This document shows, one piece after another, positions 1-8,309 of a DNA stretch of 64,000 nt. This stretch comes from BRHc4a sp049323755 (lineage in GTDB: Bacteria > Bacillota > Desulfotomaculia > Desulfotomaculales > Desulfocucumaceae): positions 48,461 through 112,460 of the forward strand of contig JBMOPE010000043.1 in the NCBI GenBank assembly GCA_049323755.1, read 5' to 3'. A program made the translations under genes and the position numbers. Numbering within the stretch: position 1 is the stretch's first letter; every line of letters begins with the position of its first letter. Under the pieces are notes generated by a model, which made no database searches, had not been told where the DNA came from, and was given only the letters and a program-made list of their open reading frames with translations.

Positions 1-35
1 GGTAAATATAGGAAGTATAATCCGGGGTGAGTTAT

Positions 36-2684
36 ATGGCGAAAAAAATGACCGGCAGTGAGATTAGGGATAGCTTTTTAAAGTATTTCGAGAGCAAGGG
101 GCATAAAATACTCCCCAGCGCATCTCTTATTCCGGCTAATGATCCCAGCCTGCTCTGGACGGCTGCAGGCATGGTTCCTTTTAAGCCCTATTTTACTGGG
201 GCTGCAAAACCTGAGCACCGGAGGGTGACCACATGTCAGAAATGTCTTAGGACTCCGGATATAGAATCAGTGGGAAGGACAGCAAGGCATCACACTTTTT
301 TTGAGATGCTGGGCAATTTCTCCTTTGGTGACTATTTTAAAAAGGAAGCCATTCCCTGGGCATGGGAATTTGTTACCGGTGTTTTGAAAATTCCGGCGGA
401 CAAATTATGGATAACCATTTACCTTGATGATGACGAGGCCTTTGAAATATGGCACCGGGATGTCGGTATCCCCGTGGACCGCATAGTCCGGCTGGGTAAG
501 GACACAAACTTCTGGGAAATAGGTGTAGGCCCCTGCGGACCCTGCTCAGAGATATATTACGACCAGGGAGAGGCCAGGGGATGCGGCCAGGAGGGCTGTG
601 GTGTCGGCTGCGACTGCGACAGGTTCCTGGAAATATGGAACCTGGTGTTCATACAGTTTTTCAGGGATGACAAGGGAGAATATTCTCCTCTGGAAAACAA
701 GGGAATAGACACCGGTATGGGACTGGAGAGGACGGCTTCCGTCATCCAGGGGGTTGCCACTAATTTTGATACCGACATATTCAGGGAGATTATGGACTTT
801 ACCGCAGGGCAAACCGGAGTGGTTTATGGAAGAGACAAAGATGTGGACCTGGCCCTCAAGGTTATTGCCGATCACTGCCGTGCGGTCACCTTTGCGGTTT
901 CTGATGGAGCGCTGCCGTCAAACGAGGGAAGGGGTTATGTAATAAGAAGGCTTATCAGGAGGGCAGTCCGCTTTGGGCGCACCCTCGGGGTGAACAGGCC
1001 TTTTCTGCATGAGGTGTCCGGGGCTGTTATAAGGCAGATGGGTACTGCATACCCTGAGCTCGAAAAGAACCAAAGTCATATCATGAATGTGATTAGGACA
1101 GAAGAGGAGAGGTTCGGCGAGACCCTGGCCCAGGGCACTGAAATGCTGAACAGGATGATTGCCGAAGCCAAGTCCTCCGGGAAATTTGAAATAAATGGCC
1201 AGGACGCTTTCAAACTCTACGATACTTACGGCTTTCCCCTTGAGCTGACTGTGGAAATGGCCAGGGAGCAGGGGCTCGGAGTTGATGAGGATGGCTTTGC
1301 TGTGGCCATGGAGGAGCAGCGCCGAAGGGCCCGCAGCGCCCGCCAGGAAACAGAGTACATTTCCGAGCGGGATACCCTTTACAGGGAAATAAGAGATGAA
1401 ATTGGAGAATCAAATTTTATTGGGTATTCGGACCTGGAGTCAAGGTCTAGGGTTCTCTCCCTGATTAAGGGAGGGGCAAAGGTTGACTCGGCTGCGGCCG
1501 GGGAAGAGGTGGAAGTGATTGTTGACATTACCCCCTGCTATGCCGAGGGTGGCGGACAGGTAACAGACCACGCAAGGATAGCTGCTTCCGACCTGGATAT
1601 TGACATTTACGAGGTATTTAAGCCCGTTGAGGGGGTCCATGTACACCGGGGCAAGATACTTGGCGGTAAAATAATGACAGGTGATACTGTTACCGTCCGT
1701 GTGGACAGTGTGAGAAGAAAGGCAGTGGCAAGAAACCACTCGGCCACTCACCTGCTCCATAAAGCTCTCAAGGAGGTTTTGGGGGAACATGCCAATCAGG
1801 CTGGTTCCCTGGTTGAGCCGGACAGGCTTCGCTTTGACTTTACGCACTATACTGCGGTATCCAGGGAAGAGCTGTATAGGATAGAAGAGATTGTCAACAG
1901 CGCTGTTCTTTCCAACTTAAAAATACAGTCCATGGAAAAAACGTTGGAAGAGGCGAAGGCACTGGGAGCGGCAGCTCTATTCGGCGAAAAATACGGAAAT
2001 ATTGTACGTGTTGTCAAGATGGGGGACTTTAGCCTTGAGCTGTGCGGGGGAACCCACCTAAGCTCAACAGCAGAAGTAGGTCTCTTCAAGCTTATTGGAG
2101 AAAGCTCGGTGGGGGCCGGACTGCGCCGTGTTGAGGCTGTTACCGGGGACAGCGCCCTGAAATATATTTATGCCAGGGAGGAGCAGCTTTTCGAAATAGC
2201 CCGTATAACAAAGTCAATGCCCCATGAAATAGTCCAAAGGGTTGAGGGGATGGCGAAAGAGCTTAAGGAACTGGAGAACGAGGCGGAATCCCTCAGGGCG
2301 AAGCTTGCCCGGTTTGAGGTGCAAAGCCTAATTAATCAGGTTAGGGATTTGAAAGGAGCCAGGTTCCTGTCAGCCAGGGTATCATCTCCAGATATGGACA
2401 GCCTGAGAGCTATGACAGACCTTATAAGGGACCGCCTGGGCTCAGCCGTGGTGGTGCTGGGCAGTCCTGCCGGAGATAGGGTTAATATTGTGGCGGCTGT
2501 TACACCTGACCTTGTTCAAAGGGGGCTCCATGCAGGAAAACTGGTAAAAGAGGTAGCTGCCGTTGTTGGGGGCGGAGGAGGCGGTAAGCCGGAAATGGCC
2601 CAGGCAGGGGGCAAGGATCCCTCCCGTCTGCAAGAAGCCCTGGATAAAGCTTTTTCAGTAGCAATGGGGCAAATAAAAGAATAG
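36..2684 (+). CDS. alaS: alanine--tRNA ligase
   Basis: Charges tRNA-Ala with alanine in the cytoplasm and clears mischarged Ser/Gly through its editing domain. The protein of about 882 residues has the expected length and order: a class II catalytic domain with HHTFFEMLGNFSFGDYF near residue 90, the tRNA-recognition region, an editing domain with HSATHLLHKAL near 567 and CGGTH near 669 (the zinc/editing His and Cys residues), and a C-terminal glycine-rich GGGGGGKPEMAQAGG segment of the DHHA1 region. I chose the ATG at 36 because GGGGTGA lies 6-7 bases upstream; a GTG at 27 is in frame but overlaps that site. It heads a cluster in the same order as alaS-yrzL-yrrK-yrzB of Bacillus. The promoter lies outside the window. 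Confidence 0.98.
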   Translation: MAKKMTGSEIRDSFLKYFESKGHKILPSASLIPANDPSLLWTAAGMVPFKPYFTGAAKPEHRRVTTCQKCLRTPDIESVGRTARHHTFFEMLGNFSFGDYFKKEAIPWAWEFVTGVLKIPADKLWITIYLDDDEAFEIWHRDVGIPVDRIVRLGKDTNFWEIGVGPCGPCSEIYYDQGEARGCGQEGCGVGCDCDRFLEIWNLVFIQFFRDDKGEYSPLENKGIDTGMGLERTASVIQGVATNFDTDIFREIMDFTAGQTGVVYGRDKDVDLALKVIADHCRAVTFAVSDGALPSNEGRGYVIRRLIRRAVRFGRTLGVNRPFLHEVSGAVIRQMGTAYPELEKNQSHIMNVIRTEEERFGETLAQGTEMLNRMIAEAKSSGKFEINGQDAFKLYDTYGFPLELTVEMAREQGLGVDEDGFAVAMEEQRRRARSARQETEYISERDTLYREIRDEIGESNFIGYSDLESRSRVLSLIKGGAKVDSAAAGEEVEVIVDITPCYAEGGGQVTDHARIAASDLDIDIYEVFKPVEGVHVHRGKILGGKIMTGDTVTVRVDSVRRKAVARNHSATHLLHKALKEVLGEHANQAGSLVEPDRLRFDFTHYTAVSREELYRIEEIVNSAVLSNLKIQSMEKTLEEAKALGAAALFGEKYGNIVRVVKMGDFSLELCGGTHLSSTAEVGLFKLIGESSVGAGLRRVEAVTGDSALKYIYAREEQLFEIARITKSMPHEIVQRVEGMAKELKELENEAESLRAKLARFEVQSLINQVRDLKGARFLSARVSSPDMDSLRAMTDLIRDRLGSAVVVLGSPAGDRVNIVAAVTPDLVQRGLHAGKLVKEVAAVVGGGGGGKPEMAQAGGKDPSRLQEALDKAFSVAMGQIKE

Positions 2685-2817
2685 CTTTGAGAAAATAATG
2701 TCGCAAGTGCCATATGTTGCTCGAAATCCTTTTTTATAGTTTAAAAGGAAAACTGTAAAGGACCACGAATATAGATTTAAAATGAGGTTATGCTCTTATT
2801 GTAAGGGGGTGCATTTT

Positions 2818-3096
2818 GTGACGAGGGGACAGGAACACATGGAAGAGACAATGATGTTTAAAGTCCAGGCAGAAGAGATGAACCAGGCCAGAGACATACT
2901 TTTAACTGTATACTCTGCTCTTAAGCAAAAGGGTTACAATCCCATTAATCAGCTCGTGGGCTATCTCCTGTCCGGTGACCCCGCCTACATAACGAGCCAT
3001 AATAATGCCAGGAGCCTGGTAAGGCGGCTGGAAAGGGACGAGTTGCTGGAAGAGCTGCTGAAAAATTATCTTGAGTGTTCAAAGCCCTGCGGATAA
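2818..3096 (+). CDS. ireB: IreB family regulatory protein (UPF0297, YrzL)
   Basis: Small cytoplasmic protein; Enterococcus IreB is a substrate of the Ser/Thr kinase IreK and modulates cephalosporin resistance. From the GTG at 2818 the protein has 92 residues, near the usual 85-90. It carries the family core GYNPINQLVGYLLSGDPAYI followed by TSHNNAR and a helical C-terminus. The start is set by AAGGGGGTG just upstream; an in-frame ATG at 2782 would add 12 residues and has no ribosome site. The ETMMFKV segment just after the start is typical of the family N-terminus, including its conserved Thr. It sits between alaS and ruvX as in Bacillus, but a reductase gene is inserted before ruvX. The function here is by homology. 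Confidence 0.93.
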   Translation: MTRGQEHMEETMMFKVQAEEMNQARDILLTVYSALKQKGYNPINQLVGYLLSGDPAYITSHNNARSLVRRLERDELLEELLKNYLECSKPCG

Positions 3097-3244
3097 AGCA
3101 GGGCCTTTTAGTCGTCGGTCGTAAGAGACAGACGTCGGTATAAAAGATATCGTTCTGACAGCCCTACTGGGGTCGTCATAAGGTCCTTTTGTGCAATGCT
3201 CTTGTTCTGAAACCCCGCTGGGATCAGGAGGTGGTGTTAGGTAT

Positions 3245-4192
3245 TTGGATTACAATTATTTGGGTAATACCGGGATAAAGGTTTCCCGCCTTTGCTTCGG
3301 GTCTCTTACCATAGGCCCCCTTCAGGCCAACCTTTCAATAGATGAGGGCGCACGGGTAATAAGATGTGCCCTGGACCTGGGGGTAAATTTTATTGATACA
3401 GCTCAGTTATACAGTAATTATGAATATATCAGAAGGGGCCTTATGGGATGGCCGGGTGACATTGTTATAGCCACCAAATCGTACGACTATACCCGTGAGG
3501 GAATGGGAAAAAGCCTGGAAAGCGCCCTTAAATCCCTAAGCAGAGATTATATTGACATTTTCCTTTTGCACGAGCAGGAATCGGAACTGACTATAAAGGG
3601 GCACTGGGAGGCAGTTGAAGAGCTGATAAGGGCCAGAGAAAAGGGGACGGTAAAAGCCCTTGGGATTTCAACCCACTCTGTGCCGGGTGTTCGGGCAGCG
3701 GCAGCGGTTCCGGAGATTGATGTCATACATCCCATTATCAACATAAGAGGGATAGGAATAAGGGATGGATCAGCGGAGGAAATGAGGGCAGCCATATTAG
3801 ATGCCGCCGCGGCGGGAAAAGGTTTGTATGGCATGAAGGCACTCGGAGGCGGGAATCTTATTAATGAAAAAAAGGAGGCTTTCGATTACGTTTTGTCAGT
3901 GCCTGGCCTTTCCTCAGTGGCTGTTGGAATGCAGACTCCCGACGAGGTTCTTTATAATGTCGCAGTGTTTGAAGGGAGGGAAATCCCCCCGGATACTGAG
4001 CGGGCTGTATCCCAAAAGAACAGGAGGCTTCATATAGAGGACTGGTGTACGGGCTGCGGGCGCTGTGTACAAATATGTGGCCCGGGCGCCCTTACAGTAG
4101 TGGAAGGGCGGGCTGTGGCGGACACAGGGCTTTGTCGCCTGTGCGGCTACTGTTCTACAGTCTGTGAGGATATGTGTATTAAAATAATTTAA
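3245..4192 (+). CDS. aldo/keto reductase fused to a C-terminal 4Fe-4S ferredoxin domain
   Basis: NAD(P)H-type aldo/keto reductase barrel with an iron-sulfur tail, a combination common in anaerobes; the substrate is unknown. Visible features are the LGNTGIKVSRLCFGSLT N-terminus, NFIDTAQLY with the catalytic Asp/Tyr region, ATKSYDYTREGM, LLHEQE and, near the C-terminus, CTGCGRCVQICGPGAL and CRLCGYCSTVC. The second cluster motif departs slightly from the textbook CxxCxxCxxxCP. I prefer the TTG at 3245 because it gives the standard MDYNYLGNTG start and follows AGGAGGTG at 3226-3233 by 11 bases, a somewhat long spacing; a GTG at 3191 is possible. The gene lies between ireB and ruvX and is not part of the Bacillus version of this cluster. 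A redox role is inference. Confidence 0.9.
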   Translation: MDYNYLGNTGIKVSRLCFGSLTIGPLQANLSIDEGARVIRCALDLGVNFIDTAQLYSNYEYIRRGLMGWPGDIVIATKSYDYTREGMGKSLESALKSLSRDYIDIFLLHEQESELTIKGHWEAVEELIRAREKGTVKALGISTHSVPGVRAAAAVPEIDVIHPIINIRGIGIRDGSAEEMRAAILDAAAAGKGLYGMKALGGGNLINEKKEAFDYVLSVPGLSSVAVGMQTPDEVLYNVAVFEGREIPPDTERAVSQKNRRLHIEDWCTGCGRCVQICGPGALTVVEGRAVADTGLCRLCGYCSTVCEDMCIKII

Positions 4193-4203
4193 GGTGAGCA
4201 GAT

Positions 4204-4620
4204 ATGCGTGTGATGGGCCTTGATCTGGGAGAAAAAACAATAGGGATAGCGGTAAGCGATCCAATGGGCTGGACAGCCCAGGGGGTTGAGATTATTCGCC
4301 GGGCTGGGAATATTGAATCGGAAATACAAAGGCTAAAGGAATTAATTGCTCAATATGGGGTAAACTTAATACTGTTGGGACTTCCCAAAAACATGAACGG
4401 ATCAATTGGTGAGCAGGGGCAGAAAACCATTGATTATGCCGGTGTTTTAAGGGAGAGGCTGGGGCTCCCGGTGGAATTGTGGGATGAAAGGCTTAGCACG
4501 GCTGCAGCCGGCAGGGCGCTTTTGGAGGCCGATATGAGCAGGGCTAAGAGGAAAAAGGTTATTGACAAGGTGGCCGCTGCCTATATACTTCAGGGATACC
4601 TTGATTCCAGGGGGCAATAG
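4204..4620 (+). CDS. ruvX: Holliday junction resolvase-like RuvX (YqgF)
   Basis: RNase H-fold nuclease of the YqgF family, proposed to act in pre-16S rRNA 5' processing and described as a putative Holliday junction resolvase. The 138 residues match the family length. The first strand, MGLDLGEKTIGIAVSDP, holds the first catalytic Asp; LLGLPKNMNGSIGEQ, the LWDERLSTAAA strand with the conserved Glu, and the DKVAAAYILQGYLD helix with the last acidic residue follow. It starts 11 bases after the reductase stop with a weak AAGGTGAG site, so it is probably cotranscribed. In Bacillus the equivalent yrrK sits directly between yrzL and yrzB. Confidence 0.95.
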   Translation: MRVMGLDLGEKTIGIAVSDPMGWTAQGVEIIRRAGNIESEIQRLKELIAQYGVNLILLGLPKNMNGSIGEQGQKTIDYAGVLRERLGLPVELWDERLSTAAAGRALLEADMSRAKRKKVIDKVAAAYILQGYLDSRGQ

Positions 4621-4733
4621 GAAAGGGGACACACCGATAGAGGAATGGGGACACACCTGCTGAAGAGCGGGTATTCCTTTGAGGACAGGAATGTCCCCAA
4701 ATATAGGGCCTGGACACTAATTTGCGGCTTTTC
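4621..4733 (+). repeat. short GGGGACA-type repeats after ruvX
   Basis: Two copies of GGGGACACACC lie about 20 bases apart, and an inverted TGTCCCC occurs near 4692, so the segment can fold back. Such GGGGACA words resemble dispersed intergenic repeats seen in related anaerobes. No gene is seen here. Confidence 0.3.
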
Positions 4734-4762
4734 TTGACAATATACATATTAAAGGATAAAAT
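4734..4762 (+). promoter_or_regulatory. SigA-type promoter for the DUF1292 gene
   Basis: TTGACA at 4734-4739, a 17-base spacer and TAAAAT at 4757-4762 form a near-consensus vegetative promoter, about 30 bases upstream of the ATG at 4795. It lets the DUF1292 gene be transcribed apart from ruvX. Confidence 0.75.
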
Positions 4763-4794
4763 ATCCTCAACTTTTTTAAAGAGAGGTGACCCGA

Positions 4795-5094
4795 ATGACC
4801 GATCATAATCACGGAAACGGCTGTGATTGCGGCGAACATGAACATGAAGAAATAATTACCCTTATTGACGAAAACGGAGAGGAAAAGGATTTTACCGTTA
4901 TAGATATCCTTGAGATGGACGGTTCCGAGTACGCTATCCTGCTTCCTGTCGAAGAAGAGTCTGATGAGGCTATTATACTGAAGTTTGCCGAAGATGAAGA
5001 AGGTAATGAAATACTGGTTGATATTGAAGATGACGAAGAGTGGGAAAAAGTGGCTGATGCCTGGGAAGAAATGATGGCCCAGGAAGAATCCTAG
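4795..5094 (+). CDS. DUF1292 (UPF0473, YrzB-like) acidic protein
   Basis: Small, very acidic cytoplasmic protein of unknown function; the YrzB family is near-universal next to alaS and ruvX in Firmicutes. The 99 residues open with a His/Cys-rich stretch (HNHGNGCDCGEHEHEE) that could bind metal, followed by the family core IITLIDENGEEKDFTVIDIL and a Glu/Asp-rich tail. The ATG at 4795 follows GAGAGGTGAC with good spacing; a GTG three codons earlier overlaps that site and is less likely. It has its own promoter and a terminator directly downstream, so it is probably monocistronic. Confidence 0.93.
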   Translation: MTDHNHGNGCDCGEHEHEEIITLIDENGEEKDFTVIDILEMDGSEYAILLPVEEESDEAIILKFAEDEEGNEILVDIEDDEEWEKVADAWEEMMAQEES

Positions 5095-5114
5095 GATTCC
5101 GTCCGGAAGGTAAA

Positions 5115-5156
5115 TAAGGCCGGTACATGGAATATATTTCATTGCCGGCTTTTTTT
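5115..5156 (+). terminator. rho-independent terminator after the DUF1292 gene
   Basis: AAGGCCGG (5116-5123) pairs with CCGGCTTT (5145-5152, one G-T pair) around a loop of about 20 bases, and the T-run at 5150-5156 follows. Confidence 0.75.
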
Positions 5157-5213
5157 GTCGTTTAAAGGAACTTTTAGGTCTTATTTAAAGTCTTTCTGGC
5201 AGGGGGGAAGGCA

Positions 5214-6695
5214 ATGAAAATCAACAGTAAAATAAAAATTGCTATTTTGTCGGTTACCCTTGCCTTCATCGGAGCTCTGACCACAATTGGAGTTTCTCTT
5301 GCCAAAGAGAATGATAAAATTGTTCCCGGCGTTTATGTCCAGGGAGGGGATTTATCTGGGCTGACAAGGGAAAAAGCCAGTGAAGTTCTTTTAGGTCTTG
5401 AAAAGGATTTGGTTCAGTCAACCCCCCTGGTATTAAGGTATGAGGACAGGTTCTGGCTGCTGAAGCCTCATAATATAGGACTGGCCGTTGACACGGAAAA
5501 GGTGCTGGACGAGGCTTTGGGTGTAGGCAGGAAAGGCTCACCGGCAGAGAGGTGGAGGCAGTGGAGAAAGGCGTCGCGGGAGGGTTTACTCATACCTCTG
5601 TATGTTAAAGCGGACAGGGCCAGGCTCGATAGTGAGCTGGATGTTATTGCTTCGGAAATAACAACTGTACCAAGGGATGCCTACCTGAAAATTAACCCTG
5701 ACGATACCGTTGAAGTTGTTCCTTCCGTGGACGGCATCAGGGTTGACAGTGATAAGGTTAGCCAAAGCCTGGTAGACATATTTAAGGATTATCAAAAAAC
5801 TCCGGAAATTAAACTTTCATTAATAAAATCCAGCCCAAAGGTTTCCACTGCCGAAATAGCCGCTCTCGGTGTTGACGGTATACTTGCCTCGTTTACAACA
5901 ACCTTTAACCAGAAAGATACCGATAGGTCTTACAACGTAAAAACAGCGGCCTCTGCTCTGGAAGGCATGCTTATTAAACCCTCAGAGGTGTTTTCCTTTA
6001 ATGAGGTGGTGGGGCCCCGGAGCACTGAGGCGGGATACAAAAACGCCAAGGTCATTATAAACAATGAGCTGGTAGACGGACTTGGCGGAGGTGTGTGCCA
6101 GGTTAGCTCCACACTGTACAACGTTGTTCTTCTGGCCAATTTTGAAATAATTGACAGGGCCAATCACTCTATACCGGTGGCCTACGTTGCTCCTGGCAGG
6201 GACGCCACAGTCACTGATAACTACCTCGATTTCCGTTTTAAAAACACTACCCCTAACCACGTTTATATTAAAACATTAATAGGCCCCGGAAGAATAACAA
6301 TAAAGCTTTATGGTAATTCAAAGTACCGCAAACAGGTATTGATAAGAACAAAAGTTATTGAGACAATACCTTTTAAACAGGTATACGAAAAGGATCCCAC
6401 GCTGAAAGAAGGAGAAGTAAAACTAAAAAGGCAAGGAAGCCCCGGGCTGAGGGTGTTGGCTGAAAGAGTAGTTTTGGAGAACGGGCAGGAAAAGGTTCAA
6501 AAACTGCCAGCCAGCCTGTATCATCCGGTCAGCCAGATTGTGCTGACCGGGCCTGGGGTTGAGCCGGTGGGTGACACTGTATTGGGAAAGGAAAAAACTT
6601 CTCCCCCGGGTAATGGTGGAAAGCCTGAAACCAGCGGCGGAGGACCTGATCCGGCTAATGTTTCAGGAGGGATAGTGCCTCCTGCCGCAAATTAA
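5214..6695 (+). CDS. VanW-like protein with PG-binding and G5 domains
   Basis: Exported cell-wall-associated protein of the VanW family; the biochemical role is not established. The N-terminus is a signal or anchor segment (IAILSVTLAFIGALTTIGVS). It is followed by a peptidoglycan-binding_4-like region from about residue 35 to 210, the VanW domain with GGGVCQVSSTLYN near residue 290, a G5-like domain around 375-445 (TKVIETIPFKQVYEKD) and a Gly/Pro-rich tail. The length of 493 is typical for the multi-domain version. The ATG at 5214 follows GGGGGGAAGGC. It is flanked by terminators, so it is probably its own unit; the upstream end shows no clear promoter. It sits next to mltG, consistent with wall metabolism. 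Confidence 0.9.
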   Translation: MKINSKIKIAILSVTLAFIGALTTIGVSLAKENDKIVPGVYVQGGDLSGLTREKASEVLLGLEKDLVQSTPLVLRYEDRFWLLKPHNIGLAVDTEKVLDEALGVGRKGSPAERWRQWRKASREGLLIPLYVKADRARLDSELDVIASEITTVPRDAYLKINPDDTVEVVPSVDGIRVDSDKVSQSLVDIFKDYQKTPEIKLSLIKSSPKVSTAEIAALGVDGILASFTTTFNQKDTDRSYNVKTAASALEGMLIKPSEVFSFNEVVGPRSTEAGYKNAKVIINNELVDGLGGGVCQVSSTLYNVVLLANFEIIDRANHSIPVAYVAPGRDATVTDNYLDFRFKNTTPNHVYIKTLIGPGRITIKLYGNSKYRKQVLIRTKVIETIPFKQVYEKDPTLKEGEVKLKRQGSPGLRVLAERVVLENGQEKVQKLPASLYHPVSQIVLTGPGVEPVGDTVLGKEKTSPPGNGGKPETSGGGPDPANVSGGIVPPAAN

Positions 6696-6721
6696 TATTT
6701 AAAGAAGATTGTTTATAAAAG

Positions 6722-6750
6722 AGAAAACCCGCCATAAGACGGGTTTTCCC
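6722..6750 (+). terminator. terminator after the VanW gene
   Basis: AAAACCCG (6724-6731) and CGGGTTTT (6740-6747) form an 8-bp stem with a short loop, ending in a short T/C tract. Confidence 0.7.
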
Positions 6751-6958
6751 GGCCGGAAGTCAGAGCCTTGCGCATTTCTGCACCGTTTTGACAAAACTCC
6801 GGATCCTTGAAAGAATCCCGGCAACTACCACCGGGCCTTATGCGCGATGCGCATCATTTGGCGGCCTGACAGTATTATGTCCGGGTTTGTAGATTTAAAT
6901 TCTCTTATTTTACTGGAAATTATTTTAGTATTATAATGGTTAAAAACGGACAGTGAAT
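6751..6958 (+). other. structured leader-like intergenic segment before mltG
   Basis: There is no gene here. The sequence contains a perfect 6-bp hairpin, ATGCGC-GAT-GCGCAT, near 6840-6854 and an imperfect hairpin near 6800-6823 (CCGGAT...ATCCCGG), in a GC-rich stretch followed by an AT-rich promoter-like region with TATAAT near 6932. I could not match it to a known riboswitch. Confidence 0.35.
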
Positions 6959-7999
6959 ATGAAAGATAATCTGGGAAGCAACTGGATGCTTAAAAGACGG
7001 ACATTTACATACTTTACTCTGTTTATACTGGTAATGATTTTTGGTATGGGCTATTTATACTGGAATGCCCTGCTGTCTCCCGTGGAAGTGGGTAACGAAG
7101 GGGAGATTAGTGTTGTAATTCCAGATAATGCCAATGCAGCCAGAATTGGGGAAATACTGTACAAAAACGGGCTGGTCAGGGGATCAGGTCTGGTTTCTTT
7201 TTATGCCCGGCTTAACGGACTAGACCAGAAGCTAAAGCCGGGAAGATATCAGCTAAGCAGGGCTCAGTCCCTGCCAGATATAGTGCAGAAGCTGGTAGAA
7301 GGCCCTCCTGATATTATGATTTTTACCGTGCCTGAAGGTTTTACCCTCTCCCAGCTGACTGATCTTCTTGAACGCAAGGGGATCGCTGAAAAGGACGTTT
7401 TTAAGAATCTTTTGGCCAGTCCCAGGTCATATACCCATCCCTTTTTGAAAAAGATTCCTTCGGCAGTTGGTCTTGAAGGTTACCTGTTTCCTGATACCTA
7501 CCATATAGGGAGCAGCACAAAAGAGGCAGAAATAATAGGTATGCTGCTTGACCGTTTTCAGACAGAAATTGATAGGCTTGACTACGAGAAAAAGGCGGCA
7601 AAAATGAACCTGACCCTTCATCAGGCAGTTACCATAGCATCCATGATTGAAGGGGAGGCAGCAGTTGATGAGGAAAGACCTATTATTGCCAGTGTAATAT
7701 ACAACCGGCTGCGTATAGGCATGCCTCTTCAGATAGATGCTACAGTTCAATATGCCTTGGGGGGAAAGCCGGGAAAACTTTATTATAAAGACCTGGAAAT
7801 CGATTCTCCGTATAATACTTACAGGATTCCCGGTCTTCCGCCCGGCCCCATTAATTCACCAGGGAGGGCTTCGCTGACGGCGGCTGTGAACCCCGCCAGG
7901 ACCAATTATCTCTACTACGTGGCCAAGCCCGATGGGACCCACGCATTCTCAACCACCCTGGAGGAGCATAATAGCAATAAGAGAAAGTATCTTCAATAG
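6959..7999 (+). CDS. mltG: endolytic murein transglycosylase MltG
   Basis: Membrane-anchored lytic transglycosylase that cuts nascent peptidoglycan strands and sets glycan length. One N-terminal membrane segment (FTLFILVMIFGMGYLYW) is followed by a LysM-like region (VVIPDNANAARIGEIL, LKPGRYQLS) and the YceG domain with EGYLFPDTY. The catalytic Glu is in IASMIEGEA near residue 230, followed by NRLRIGMPLQIDATVQYALG and the conserved IPGLPPGPINSPG. The 346 residues match the family. I take the ATG at 6959; a GTG two codons upstream is in frame and neither has a strong ribosome site. It corresponds to yrrL of Bacillus, which follows yrzB there; here the VanW gene intervenes. Confidence 0.95.
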   Translation: MKDNLGSNWMLKRRTFTYFTLFILVMIFGMGYLYWNALLSPVEVGNEGEISVVIPDNANAARIGEILYKNGLVRGSGLVSFYARLNGLDQKLKPGRYQLSRAQSLPDIVQKLVEGPPDIMIFTVPEGFTLSQLTDLLERKGIAEKDVFKNLLASPRSYTHPFLKKIPSAVGLEGYLFPDTYHIGSSTKEAEIIGMLLDRFQTEIDRLDYEKKAAKMNLTLHQAVTIASMIEGEAAVDEERPIIASVIYNRLRIGMPLQIDATVQYALGGKPGKLYYKDLEIDSPYNTYRIPGLPPGPINSPGRASLTAAVNPARTNYLYYVAKPDGTHAFSTTLEEHNSNKRKYLQ

Positions 8000-8017
8000 C
8001 TGAGAGGTATTCCTTAA

Positions 8018-8057
8018 AGGTCGGAAGTCAGAAGTCAGGAGTCAGAATTCAGAATAA
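8018..8057 (+). repeat. 7-bp-periodic CAGAATT-type repeat copy
   Basis: AGGTCGG is followed by AAGTCAG, AAGTCAG, GAGTCAG, AATTCAG and AAT: a degenerate heptamer repeat of the type also found near 50540, 50810 and 51565. Confidence 0.55.
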
Positions 8058-8102
8058 AACCAACGGGGCTGCTATTTAGAATGAATATTTGGGTCCTTTT
8101 GA

Positions 8103-8260
8103 AGCCACAGAGGACACAGAGGTTTTTAGCCCTGCCTGAATGTTAAAAGGATTTTATTATATTTGAAGACCACTGACCAGAGTTTCTTGAATTATAAATT
8201 CTTGCTTTAGATGTAGTGCCTGCGCGCCAATTCTCTGTGAACTCTGTGTCCTCTGTGGCT
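8103..8260. repeat. MITE-like element with 19-bp inverted repeats
   Basis: AGCCACAGAGGACACAGAG at 8103-8121 is the exact reverse complement of the 19 bases at 8242-8260. The 158-bp unit contains no gene and is AT-rich inside. The CCACAGAGGACACAGAG word resembles a dispersed repeat seen in many environmental bacterial genomes (from memory). It lies just before the U32 gene, whose ribosome site is outside it. Confidence 0.6.
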
Positions 8261-8309
8261 ATTAAAACACGTGCATGATGACTTGCACGATTTAGCAGGT
8301 GATTTAATT

